Both the position numbers and the translations under genes were made by a program. Below, piece by piece: positions 37,402 through 45,887 of a stretch of 64,000 nucleotides of DNA; the first letter of the stretch is position 1; each line of letters opens with the position of its first letter. The notes below the pieces were generated by a model. That model was not told the DNA's origin, did no database searches, and saw nothing but the letters and a program-made list of their open reading frames with translations. Source of the DNA: Allostella vacuolata. GTDB lineage: Bacteria > Pseudomonadota > Alphaproteobacteria > ATCC43930 > Allostellaceae. The stretch is from positions 4,613,388 through 4,677,387 of the forward strand of contig AP019702.1 in the NCBI GenBank assembly GCA_006739055.1, read 5' to 3'.

Positions 37402-37923
37402 ATGCGGCGTCTTTCCGCAGGCCTAGCCCTTTGCTGCCTGGTGACGGTTTCCGCCTCGGCGGCGTCGCCGGAAGGCATGCAGGCGACGTTCGTCGATGCC
37501 AACGGAAAGAACGTGGGGGACGCCACGCTGGCGCAGACCCCGCACGGGGTCCTGATCACGGCCAGGATCAGCGGGCTTCCGCCTGGGGAGCACGGCTTTC
37601 ATCTGCACGAAACCGGTCGCTGCGACGCAGCCGGCGGCTTCGAATCCGCCGGTGGCCACTATGCGCCGCGGGGCAAGGCGCACGGCTTCAAGGCCGAGGA
37701 CGGGCCGCACGCCGGTGACATGCCCAACCAGTTCGTCGGCAGCGATGGCTGGCTGCGTGCCCACGTGCTCAACGCACGCGTGTCGATCGGCGGCGGAGCG
37801 GCGGCGTTGCTGGATGCGGACGGGTCGGCGCTCGTCGTCCATGCAGGCGCCGACGACTATGGCAGCCAGCCATCGGGCAAGGCCGGCAAGCGGCTGGCGT
37901 GCGCGGTGATCCGGCGCTCCTGA
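37402..37923 (+). CDS. sodC: Cu/Zn superoxide dismutase, periplasmic
   Basis: Protein of 173 residues with a Sec signal peptide (about 20 residues, ending near SASAAS). All metal ligands are visible: HGFHLHETGRCD gives two Cu-binding His and the disulfide Cys, GGHYAPRGKAHG the bridging and zinc His, and LVVHAGADDY the last Cu His and the zinc-site Asp pair. It dismutates superoxide in the periplasm. AGGAGAC lies before the ATG. The closing Cys (LACAVI) for the disulfide is present. Confidence 0.93.
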   Translation: MRRLSAGLALCCLVTVSASAASPEGMQATFVDANGKNVGDATLAQTPHGVLITARISGLPPGEHGFHLHETGRCDAAGGFESAGGHYAPRGKAHGFKAEDGPHAGDMPNQFVGSDGWLRAHVLNARVSIGGGAAALLDADGSALVVHAGADDYGSQPSGKAGKRLACAVIRRS

Positions 37924-38188
37924 CAGCTCGCCCGGGATCTCTACGGCGGATCTCCAGCGCCCATCGCGGCGGCCGCAGCTCCGGCCGCGCCGCCACTTCA
38001 TCAGAACCGACCAACCGCGGCGGCCGGAACAACCGGCTGCCGGGAGGTCCTTCCGCATCCATGATCGGACCGGGACAGGGAGACCTTCGTCGGCTACCGG
38101 GCCGGCGGCGACGGTTGCGCCGCCCGCTCGAGGGCGATCGCCGCGGGCGATCGCTCTTCCAGAAACCCCCACCAGGGAGATGCAGAGA

Positions 38189-39130
38189 ATGACTGCAAGA
38201 GCACTGTTGCACGCAAGCGTCGCCACCCTCGCCCTCTCGGCCGGCTTTCACTCGGCCGCGGCCCAGCAGCAGCCGGCACGGAACACCAACGCCGAGGCGG
38301 CGAACACCGCGCAGGGTTCGAATGCCGCGCAGAACTCGCGGACCATGGCTCGCGAATGCCTGAATGGCCTGCGGGCTTTCAATGATCGGATGGACCAGGA
38401 CGGCTTCTGGCTCGCCGGCTGGGGCAGCGGCTCCTACGGGACCGGCGCCACGGAGGGCCGACGGACCGGCACGGCAAGCCAGCCCGCCAACACCGCGACC
38501 CGCGCCGCGCGGGACAGGGCGGTGACCGACGCCCGGGCGCCCTGGACCCAGGCCGGCGGCTGGGGCATCGCCTCCCCGCCCTACCAGATCCGCACCCTGC
38601 ATGCCGCGGTCAACGTGCTCGGCCATCGCGGCGACGAGCCCGCCTGCCAGCAGGTCCTCGCCGAGCTTCGCGATGCCTATGGCACCTATGTCGGCCAGCT
38701 GAAGCAGGCCGGCGTGGAACCGGGGCAGGTGACCTCGTGGCGCCGGGAGCGCATCGTCTCGTCCCGGCCGGTCACCGACCTGAACCCGGGCCTCGTCAAC
38801 CTGGGCAGGGTGACGGGCACCGAGGTCCGGAACCTGCAGGATGAGGAACTGGGTACGATCGAGGACGTGGTCCTCAACCCGCAGTCGGGCGATATCCACT
38901 ACGTGATCGTCTCCAGCGGCGGGATCCTCGGCCTGGGTGAGGACATGGTGCCGGTGCCGTGGAGCGCGTTGCGGGCCACGCCGGGAATGAATACCTTCGT
39001 CCTCGACGCCTCCGAGCAGGTGGTCGAAGACGCCCCGGCGGTCGACGCCAGCCGTTTCACCGACCCCAACCAGTCCGCTGACGATCGCAAGAAGGTCGAT
39101 CAGTACTGGCAGCAGCGCACTCGCGGCTGA
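38189..39130 (+). CDS. Exported PRC-barrel protein
   Basis: Protein of 313 residues with a signal peptide (LLHASVATLALSAGFHSAAA). After a Gln/Asn/Ala-rich linker there is a helical middle part and, from about residue 210, a PRC-barrel: GRVTGTEVRNLQDEELGTIE, then DVVLNPQSGDIHYVIVSSGG. PRC-barrels mediate protein or RNA contacts, and exported ones in alphaproteobacteria are often stress-related. The second ATG is preferred: AGGGAG is nine bases before it but abuts the first. It ends at a strong hairpin shared with the convergent efflux genes. Confidence 0.82.
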   Translation: MTARALLHASVATLALSAGFHSAAAQQQPARNTNAEAANTAQGSNAAQNSRTMARECLNGLRAFNDRMDQDGFWLAGWGSGSYGTGATEGRRTGTASQPANTATRAARDRAVTDARAPWTQAGGWGIASPPYQIRTLHAAVNVLGHRGDEPACQQVLAELRDAYGTYVGQLKQAGVEPGQVTSWRRERIVSSRPVTDLNPGLVNLGRVTGTEVRNLQDEELGTIEDVVLNPQSGDIHYVIVSSGGILGLGEDMVPVPWSALRATPGMNTFVLDASEQVVEDAPAVDASRFTDPNQSADDRKKVDQYWQQRTRG

Positions 39131-39137
39131 TGCTGCG

Positions 39138-39171
39138 AAGGGAGGGGGAGCTTCCGGGCTCCTCCTCCCTT
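39138..39171. terminator. Bidirectional terminator hairpin
   Basis: AAGGGAGGGGGAGC and GCTCCTCCTCCCTT pair over 14 bases with one G-T, loop TTCCGG. It lies between convergent genes (PRC-barrel protein and EmrB-type pump) and is followed by TTCC on the plus strand. The U-tract is short, so strength is uncertain. Confidence 0.6.
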
Positions 39172-39193
39172 TCCGCCGGCTCGGCCCCCGCCC

Positions 39194-40768
39194 CTACCCC
39201 TTCGGCCTGGCCTTGGCGCGCGGCGGCACCACCCCCTGGCCCAGGAACCAGGCCGGGACCATGGCGCAGACGAAGATGACCGACACGGTCAGGAAGGCGT
39301 CCTGGAAGGCCATGGTGTTGGCCTGGGCGTAGATCACCCGGCCGAGGAAGTTGTAGGCCATGCCGGTGCGCTCGATGCCGGCCAGCCCCGCCTCCGCCAC
39401 CACCCGCTCCACCTGGTCGATGTAGGCGCGGGTCGCGGCGTTGCCGGCGGTCTGGGTCGCGGTCAGGATCTCCGCGTGGAAGGCGGTGCGGTATTCGATG
39501 ATGAAGGCGAGGCCGTTGACGCCGAAGGCCGCCCCCATCATGCGGATGAAGTTGATCGCCCCCGACCCCTGCCCGATCAGGTTGGCCGGCAGGGCGCGCA
39601 GCGCGCTCGAATTCACGTTGGAGACGACGAAGGCCAGCCCCGCCCGCCCGAAGGTGACGAGGAACACCATCATCCACCAGCCGGTGTTCACGTCGCAGCC
39701 CGCCAGGAAGTAGCCGGCGACGGCGAAGGTGAAGAGGCCGGTCAGGATCGGCCCGTGCGGCCGGACATAGTCGGACAGGCGGCCGGCGATCGGGAACAGG
39801 AAGACCAGCACGATCCCGGCCGGCATCAGCATCATCCCGGCGCCGGTCGGCGTCAGCTGCTGGATCTGCTGGGCGAACAGCGGGATCAGGTACATCGAGC
39901 CGAACATGCCCGCCCCGAAGATCAGGGCCACCACCGAGGCGCAGGCGAAGCGCGGCACCCGGTAGAGCGCCATGTTCAGCATCGGGTTGGGGATGTAGAG
40001 CTCCCACAGGATGAGGGCGACGGCAGCCGCCAGCGCGACCGCCACCAGCACCGCCAGCTCGACCGATTCCCAGCCCCAGCGCTGGCCGTTCGACAGGGCG
40101 TTCAGCAGGCAGGTGACGGCGATCGCGATCAGCGCCAGCCCGACCCAGTCGAAGCGGGTGCGGGGGGCCGCCCCGTCGCGGCCCGGCAGGAAGACGAACG
40201 CCATCATGATGCCGAGCGCGCACATCGGCAGACTGCCGAGGAAGACGTAGCGCCAGCCGAACTCGTCGACGATCAGCCCCCCGAAGGTGGGGCCGAGCGC
40301 CGGGCCCAGGATCACCCCCATGCCGAAGATGCCGCTGGCCAGCCCGCGGTCGTTGGGCGGGAAGAGCTGGAAGATGGTCATCAGCGCCAGCGGCTGGGAA
40401 ATGCCGGCGCACGCCCCTTGCACCACCCGCGCCAGGATCACCACCTCGATCACGTCGGCCGACTCGCCGACCAGCGCGGCCATGGAGAAGATGCCCATCG
40501 CGGCGATGAAGATGGCGCGGGCCCCGAAGCGGTCGCGCAGCCAGGCCACCGTCGGCATCGCCGCGGTGCTGGCGGCGAGGAAGCCGGTCGACAGCCAGTG
40601 CGCCTTGTCCTGGCCGACGCCGAAGGCGCCCATCACGTCCGGGATGGCGACGTTGGTCATGGTCGAGGACAGGATGCTGGCCAGCATCCCGCACAGGACG
40701 GTGGCCGTCGCCAGCCACTTGTAGGCCGGCCCGAGTTCCCGCGGGGCCGCGTCAGCGACCGCCGACAT
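39194..40768 (-). CDS. DHA2-family MFS multidrug pump (EmrB-like)
   Basis: Inner-membrane pump of 524 residues with 14 hydrophobic segments. Motif A (WLRDRFGARAIFIAAMGIF) and motif C (GMGVILGPALGPTFGGLIVD) are those of EmrB/QacA-type proton antiporters. Its start overlaps the end of the EmrA-like adaptor gene by 17 bases, so they form a tripartite exporter; no outer-membrane TolC gene is near. No TetR or MarR regulator is adjacent. Confidence 0.93.
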   Translation of the reverse strand: MSAVADAAPRELGPAYKWLATATVLCGMLASILSSTMTNVAIPDVMGAFGVGQDKAHWLSTGFLAASTAAMPTVAWLRDRFGARAIFIAAMGIFSMAALVGESADVIEVVILARVVQGACAGISQPLALMTIFQLFPPNDRGLASGIFGMGVILGPALGPTFGGLIVDEFGWRYVFLGSLPMCALGIMMAFVFLPGRDGAAPRTRFDWVGLALIAIAVTCLLNALSNGQRWGWESVELAVLVAVALAAAVALILWELYIPNPMLNMALYRVPRFACASVVALIFGAGMFGSMYLIPLFAQQIQQLTPTGAGMMLMPAGIVLVFLFPIAGRLSDYVRPHGPILTGLFTFAVAGYFLAGCDVNTGWWMMVFLVTFGRAGLAFVVSNVNSSALRALPANLIGQGSGAINFIRMMGAAFGVNGLAFIIEYRTAFHAEILTATQTAGNAATRAYIDQVERVVAEAGLAGIERTGMAYNFLGRVIYAQANTMAFQDAFLTVSVIFVCAMVPAWFLGQGVVPPRAKARPKG

Positions 40769-41894
40769 CGACGATCACTTCCACCATCATGCCGGGCGAG
40801 AGGTGCTGGTCCTTGTTCTCGAGATCGATGCGCACCGGCAGGCGCTGCGTCACCTTGGTGAAGTTGCCGCTCGGATTGGGGGTCGGCAGCAGGGCGAAGT
40901 TGCTGGTGGCGGTGCTGCCGATCCGCGTCACCCGGCCGCGGAAACTCTGTCCCGGATAGGCATCGACCTTGACGTCGACCGGCTGTCCCGGCGCCAGGCG
41001 GCCGATCTGGGTCTCGCGGATGTTCGCCTCGATGCGGATGTCCCTCGGATCGTGGATCATGACGATGCGCTGACCGGCATCGACGAATTCGCCGGGCCGC
41101 ACGAAGCGCCGGTCGACCACGCCCTCGATCGGGCTGCGGATGGTCCGGTCCTCGACATTGGTGCGGGCGCGGGCCAGGCGGGCCGCGGCCTCGGCCTCGC
41201 GATGGTGCAGGCGCTCGATCTCCTGGCGCAGCATGCCGATCTGCAGGCGCTCGGTCTCCACCTCGGCCAGCTTGGCGCGGGCGCCGGCGACATCGGCCTG
41301 GGCCCGGGCATGGCCGTGCTGGGCCTGGAAGAAGGCGGTGCGGACGCGGTCCCAGTCACGCTGCGCCATGACGCGGGCGGCCAGCAGCTGCTCGCCACGC
41401 TGGAACTCGTCGCGCGCCAGGGTCAGCTCGGAGCCGCGGGCAGCGAGCACCGCCTGCAGGGCGGCCACCTGGGCGCGCTCGCTGTCGGCGCGCGACTGGG
41501 TGCGCTCCTCGATCAGGCGGATCTCGGCCTCGGCCCGGGCGCGCTCGGCGGCGAAGCCGGCCTTCTCCGCCGCGATCTGCTCGACCTGGAGGCTGGCGTC
41601 GCGGGCATCGACCCGGGCCAGGACCTGGCCCGCCGTCAGCCGGTCGCCCTCGTCGACCGCCAGCTCGGTCAGCAGGCCGGCCACCCGGCTGGAGATGACC
41701 GTCATGTCGGCGACGATGCGCGCGTCCGTCTCGTACACATGGGTGGTGCGGTCATGGACCCAGTTCGCCGCATAGGCGGCGAGTGCTGCGGCCGCCACCA
41801 CGACGATGCCGATCAGCAGGCGCTTGCGGCGCCGCCGGGGATCGGCGACGCGGGTCGCGGTTCCAAGTTTCAGATCTGGGGCGATGTCGTTCAT
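40752..41894 (-). CDS. HlyD-family membrane fusion protein (EmrA-like)
   Basis: Periplasmic adaptor of 380 residues: one N-terminal membrane helix (LLIGIVVVAAAALAAYAANW), a biotinyl-lipoyl half (DARIVADMTVISSRVAGLLT), a long alpha-helical hairpin rich in Ala, Glu and Arg, and the closing lipoyl/beta-barrel parts (RSPIEGVVDRRFVRPGEF). It links the EmrB-like pump to an outer-membrane channel. The start is at MNDIAPDLKLG; the longer frame upstream adds 36 residues without family support. Confidence 0.92.
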   Translation of the reverse strand: MNDIAPDLKLGTATRVADPRRRRKRLLIGIVVVAAAALAAYAANWVHDRTTHVYETDARIVADMTVISSRVAGLLTELAVDEGDRLTAGQVLARVDARDASLQVEQIAAEKAGFAAERARAEAEIRLIEERTQSRADSERAQVAALQAVLAARGSELTLARDEFQRGEQLLAARVMAQRDWDRVRTAFFQAQHGHARAQADVAGARAKLAEVETERLQIGMLRQEIERLHHREAEAAARLARARTNVEDRTIRSPIEGVVDRRFVRPGEFVDAGQRIVMIHDPRDIRIEANIRETQIGRLAPGQPVDVKVDAYPGQSFRGRVTRIGSTATSNFALLPTPNPSGNFTKVTQRLPVRIDLENKDQHLSPGMMVEVIVDVGGR

Positions 41895-42163
41895 CGACGT
41901 CGCCCGGCCGCAAGGAGGCGGCGGCCGCTGCGCCTGGAGGGGATGTTCATCAGACCGAAGTTGTCCGCCGGCCCCCGTCGGGGTCCGTGCGCCTTCCGTC
42001 ATTGCAGGTCAAAAAAGCGACACACCATCGCGCGATTCCCCGGCGGTTTCCACTTGTTTCAATCGGGATCGCCCGGCCGACAGGGTGTTGCGGCACGCTG
42101 TTGACAGGGCGGGCCCGGCTCTGGATCGTGGCCCGCCACCCCACCAGCCGGACGCACACCGCG

Positions 42164-43330
42164 ATGGACCTGTCCTTCACCCCCGAGCAGGAGGCGATCC
42201 GCGCCCAGGTCGAGCGGATCTGCGCCCGCTTCGGCCTCGATTACTGGCGCGCGCGCGACGAGGACGGGCGCTTTCCCGACGCGTTCGTGGCCGCGATCGC
42301 CGAGGGCGGGTGGCTCGGCATCGCCATGCCGCCCGACTATGGCGGGGCCGGGCTCGGCATCACCGAGGCCGCCCTGATGCTGCAGACGATCGCCGAATCC
42401 GGCGCCGCCATGGCCGGGGTCTCGGCCGTGCACATGAACATCTTCGGCCCCAACCCGATCGCGGTGTTCGGCACGCCCGAGCAGAAGGCGCGGTTCCTGC
42501 CGCCCTTGATCGCCGGCCGCGAGCGCGCCTGCTTCGGCGTGACGGAGCCGGACGCGGGGCTCGACACCAGCCGGCTCGGCACCCGGGCGGTGCTGGACGG
42601 CGACCGCTACATCGTCAACGGCCGCAAGATCTGGACCTCGACCGCCCAGACCGCCCACAAGATCCTGCTGCTCGCCCGGACCACGCCGATCGACCGGTCG
42701 GCCCGGCCGATGGACGGGCTGTCGCTCTTCTACACCGACCTCGACCGGCGCCGCGTCGAGGTGCGGGAGATCGCCAAGATGGGCCGCCATGCGGTCGATT
42801 CGAACGCGCTCTTCATCGACGGGCTGGAGATCCCGGTCGCCGACCGCATCGGCGAGGAGGGCCAGGGCTTCCGCTACCTGCTGCACGGGCTGAACCCCGA
42901 GCGCATCATGGTCGGCGCGGAGGCGATCGGCATCGGCCGCGCCGCACTCGCAAGGGCCGTCCAGTATGCCAAGGACCGCGTCGTCTTCGGCCGGCCGATC
43001 GGCCAGAACCAGGCGATCCAGCACCCGCTGGCCGAGAACTGGATGGAGCTGGAAGCCGCCAACCTGATGATCTTCAAGGCGGCCGGCCTCTACGATCGGG
43101 GCCTGCCCTGCGGGGCCGAGGCCAATGCCGGCAAGTACCTGGGCGCGGAAGCGGCGTTCCGCGCCTGCACCCAGGCGGTCATGACCCATGGCGGCTACGG
43201 CTACGCGGCCGAGTTCCACGTCGAGCGCTTCCTGCGCGAGGTGATGATCTGCCGGATTGCCCCGGTCAGCCCGGAGCTCATCAAGTGCTACGTCGCCGAG
43301 CGTGTGCTGGGGCTGCCGAAGAGCTATTGA
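42164..43330 (+). CDS. Acyl-CoA dehydrogenase
   Basis: Flavoenzyme of 388 residues. Domains are in order: N-terminal helices (LSFTPEQEAIRAQVERI), the beta domain with CFGVTEPDAGLDTSRLGTRA and the FAD loop RKIWTSTAQTAHKILLLAR, and the C-terminal helices with RVVFGRPIGQNQAIQHPLAE and THGGYGYAAEFHVERFLRE. The usual catalytic Glu of medium-chain types (YEGT) is not where expected; the C-terminus resembles CaiA/FadE-like branches. It oxidises an acyl-CoA to the enoyl-CoA. It is convergent with the CoA-transferase operon, so a shared pathway is possible. Confidence 0.9.
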   Translation: MDLSFTPEQEAIRAQVERICARFGLDYWRARDEDGRFPDAFVAAIAEGGWLGIAMPPDYGGAGLGITEAALMLQTIAESGAAMAGVSAVHMNIFGPNPIAVFGTPEQKARFLPPLIAGRERACFGVTEPDAGLDTSRLGTRAVLDGDRYIVNGRKIWTSTAQTAHKILLLARTTPIDRSARPMDGLSLFYTDLDRRRVEVREIAKMGRHAVDSNALFIDGLEIPVADRIGEEGQGFRYLLHGLNPERIMVGAEAIGIGRAALARAVQYAKDRVVFGRPIGQNQAIQHPLAENWMELEAANLMIFKAAGLYDRGLPCGAEANAGKYLGAEAAFRACTQAVMTHGGYGYAAEFHVERFLREVMICRIAPVSPELIKCYVAERVLGLPKSY

Positions 43331-43369
43331 GGATCGATCCCGGTCGTCGCGCGAAATGCCATGAGCCGT

Positions 43370-43801
43370 TCACGCCAGCACGAACTTCGGCAAGGTCACC
43401 GTCTCGGTCACCTTCTCGAAGACCACCGACACCGGCCGGCCGACCCGCCCCTCGCCGGCATCGGCGCCGACCAGGTTGCTGTAGAGGAGCGGCCCCTCCT
43501 CGAGCTGCACCAGGCAGACACGATAGGGCAGGTCCGCCTTGAAGCCGTCCCAGTAGGCGCGGTGGAACTCCACCCACGAGACGAGCGTGCCGCGCCCGCT
43601 CACCACCTGCCATTCCTGATCGGTGGACAGGCATTCGGGACAGACGGGCGAGGCCGGGAAATGACGGTCGCCGCAGCTGCGGCAGGCCTGTACCGCCAGC
43701 CGCCCCTCGCGCGCCAGGTCCCAGAAGGGCTGGGTCAGCGGCGTCGGCTTCGGCAGGGGCTTGGCGTAGGGCGATGCGGTGGTCGAGCTATCCGAAGGCA
43801 T
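43370..43801 (-). CDS. DUF35 Zn-ribbon/OB-fold protein
   Basis: Protein of 143 residues. Zinc ribbon CRSCGDRHFPASPVCPEC (four Cys) at 40-57, then an OB fold (GRGTLVSWVEFHRAYWDGFK, PYRVCLVQLEEGPLLYSNLV). DUF35 proteins are obligate partners of thiolase-like proteins; with Ltp2 in steroid degradation the pair is a retro-aldolase, elsewhere it supports thiolase or HMG-CoA synthase reactions. The thiolase-like gene is 11 bases upstream in the same operon, so this is very likely its partner. Confidence 0.9.
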   Translation of the reverse strand: MPSDSSTTASPYAKPLPKPTPLTQPFWDLAREGRLAVQACRSCGDRHFPASPVCPECLSTDQEWQVVSGRGTLVSWVEFHRAYWDGFKADLPYRVCLVQLEEGPLLYSNLVGADAGEGRVGRPVSVVFEKVTETVTLPKFVLA

Positions 43802-43812
43802 CCGACGTCTCC

Positions 43813-44946
43813 TCAGCCGCGGGTGTAGATGATGGAGCGAGTGCAGACCGTGGCTGCGATGTACTGGGCGACCTCGCACCCCGGCACCTGGCGGTCGCCG
43901 CATTCGCCGCGCACCTGGCGCACCGCCTCGACGTTGAGCGCCCAGCCCTGCATGTAGGAGTTCGACAGGTGGCCGCCGTCGGTGTTGGTCGGCAGGCGGC
44001 CGCCCACCTTCAATGTGCCGCCCTCGACGAAGCGACCGGATTCGCCACGCGGACAGAAGCCCAGCCCTTCCAGGCTGAACAGCACGGTCGGGCTGAAATT
44101 GTCGTAGGACATCAGCACGTCGACATCGTCCCGCGCGACCCCGGCCATGCGGTAGGATTCCTCGCCCGACTCGCGGATCGGCCCGTGCCAGAAATCGAGA
44201 TCGAAGGTGCCGAGCGCGGACTGCCGGAAGCGGTCGCGCCCGCCGACGCCGGAGACCAGGACGGGCGGCTTCTTCAGGTCCCGGGCGCGCTCGGCGGTGG
44301 TCAGGATCAGGCACACCGCCCCGTCGGTGATGAGGCAGTAGTCGAGCAGGCCGAGCGGGGCCGCGATGCGCCGTGCCTCCTCATGGTCGTCGATGGTGAT
44401 CGGCTTGCGCATCACCGCGTCGGGATTGAGTCCGGCATTGTGGCGAATGGCGACCGAGACCTCGGCCAGCTGCCGGGTGGTGGTGCCGTACATCGCCATG
44501 TGGCGCTGGAACATCATCGCGTGGGCGGCCCCGGGCGAGGTCATACCCCACGGGTCCCAGATGTTCGGGCTCTCGTCGCCGCCATAGTTGACCCGGCGCG
44601 AGCGGCCGATGTTGGCGTAGATCAATGCCGCGTACTTCGCCCGGCCGGTCGCCAGCGCGGCCGTCGCCTCGATGATCGCCATGCCGGACATCCGGCCGTG
44701 CGCGGGCAGGGTGATGGTCCAGCGCGGGTCGATGCCCAGCACCTCGCCCATGCGCGCATAGGACGGGATGCGGTTCACCAGCAGGCCGTCGATCTGCGAC
44801 TTGTCGAGCCCGCAATCGGCGATCGCCTTGCCGAACGCCTCCGCCCCCAGCCCGTATTCGTCGGTCTCGGGAAAGCTGCCGTAGCGGGTCGTGCCGACGC
44901 CGACCACGGCGACCATGTTCTTCAGGTCCTGGAAATCGGACATCAT
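43813..44946 (-). CDS. Thiolase-like protein lacking the nucleophilic Cys (Ltp type)
   Basis: Thiolase-fold protein of 377 residues: VAVVGVGTTRYGSFPETDEY at the start, GGHLSNSYMQGWALNVEAVR near the end. Where true thiolases have the nucleophilic Cys followed by a helix, it reads HGRMSGMAIIEATAALATGR, without Cys, so Claisen thiolysis is unlikely. The pattern fits lipid-transfer/SCPx-like proteins, some of which act with DUF35 as retro-aldolases that cut a C-C bond in a CoA ester. The DUF35 partner is next in the operon, and the gene overlaps the upstream SMP-30 gene by four bases. Confidence 0.88.
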   Translation of the reverse strand: MMSDFQDLKNMVAVVGVGTTRYGSFPETDEYGLGAEAFGKAIADCGLDKSQIDGLLVNRIPSYARMGEVLGIDPRWTITLPAHGRMSGMAIIEATAALATGRAKYAALIYANIGRSRRVNYGGDESPNIWDPWGMTSPGAAHAMMFQRHMAMYGTTTRQLAEVSVAIRHNAGLNPDAVMRKPITIDDHEEARRIAAPLGLLDYCLITDGAVCLILTTAERARDLKKPPVLVSGVGGRDRFRQSALGTFDLDFWHGPIRESGEESYRMAGVARDDVDVLMSYDNFSPTVLFSLEGLGFCPRGESGRFVEGGTLKVGGRLPTNTDGGHLSNSYMQGWALNVEAVRQVRGECGDRQVPGCEVAQYIAATVCTRSIIYTRG

Positions 44947-45887
44947 GCAGCCCCCGTGCGGCCGTGGAAGGCGAAGGTCGGCTCGAGGATGCCGCGCACC
45001 CCGGGCCTGCAGCGGAAGACCGAGCCGGCCAGCGGCTCCCGCGCCCGGGCCGCGGCATCGGCGTAGTGCGAGCTGGAGGTCGTGAGGTAGAGCGTGTCGA
45101 GGTCGGCGCCGCCGAACGCCACCATGGTCGGGATCATGGTCGGCGCCTGGAGCTCGCGGTCGAGCGTGCCGTCGGGCCGGTAGCGCAGGATGCGGCCGCC
45201 GCGGATCATCGCCACCCAGTAGCCGCCCTCGGCATCGACCGTGGCACCGTCCGGCGAGCCGCCGTCCAGGTCGACACGGAAGAAGACCCGCCGGTTGCTG
45301 GGGGTGCCGGTCTCGATGTCGTAATCGAAGGCCAGTACCTGGCGGTTCGGGCCGTCGGCGATATACATGGTGCGGTTGTCGGGGCTCCAGGCCAGGCCGT
45401 TGGCGATCGACACGCCCGGGATCACCGCCTGGAACCCGCGCTGGTCGAGCCGATAGAAATGCGCGTTGCCATGGGGCAGGGGCGAAGTGTGCAGCCGCAT
45501 GCTGCCGACCCAGAACCGGCCCTGCCGATCGCAGCGCCCGTCGTTCAGACGGTAATGCGCCGGGTCGTAGGGGGCGGCGTGCAGCAGCGTCAGGGCGCCG
45601 GTCGCGAAATCGAGATCATGGACCCCGCTCTGCAGCGCCACCACCGCGCCGCCGCCCTCGCGCCACAGCGCGAAGGAGCCGATCGGCGACGGCAAGGTCC
45701 AGGACCGTTCCGCCCCGCCGGCCAGATCGGTGCGGTAGAGCCTGGGCGCGCGGATGTCGATCCAGTAGAGGACGTCGCCCTCCATCCCGGCCCAGACCGG
45801 GATCTCGCCGATCTCGGCCTGGCGCTCGACGACGCATTCCCACTCCGGCGTTTCCCGCGTCACGCGCCGCTCCGTCTTCGCTTGCAT
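44943..45887 (-). CDS. SMP-30/gluconolactonase-family protein
   Basis: Six-bladed beta-propeller of 314 residues. The metal-binding Glu appears in GEIPVWAGMEGDVLYWIDIR, the Asn in HYRLNDGRCDRQGRFWVGSM, a second Asn in SIANGLAWSPDNRTMYIADG, and the Asp in that last motif. Family members open lactones or esters with a divalent metal. No signal peptide. Its ATG shares a base with the stop of the CoA-transferase gene (TGATG), so it is read on the same message; it may hydrolyse a lactone intermediate in the pathway. Confidence 0.9.
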   Translation of the reverse strand: MQAKTERRVTRETPEWECVVERQAEIGEIPVWAGMEGDVLYWIDIRAPRLYRTDLAGGAERSWTLPSPIGSFALWREGGGAVVALQSGVHDLDFATGALTLLHAAPYDPAHYRLNDGRCDRQGRFWVGSMRLHTSPLPHGNAHFYRLDQRGFQAVIPGVSIANGLAWSPDNRTMYIADGPNRQVLAFDYDIETGTPSNRRVFFRVDLDGGSPDGATVDAEGGYWVAMIRGGRILRYRPDGTLDRELQAPTMIPTMVAFGGADLDTLYLTTSSSHYADAAARAREPLAGSVFRCRPGVRGILEPTFAFHGRTGAA

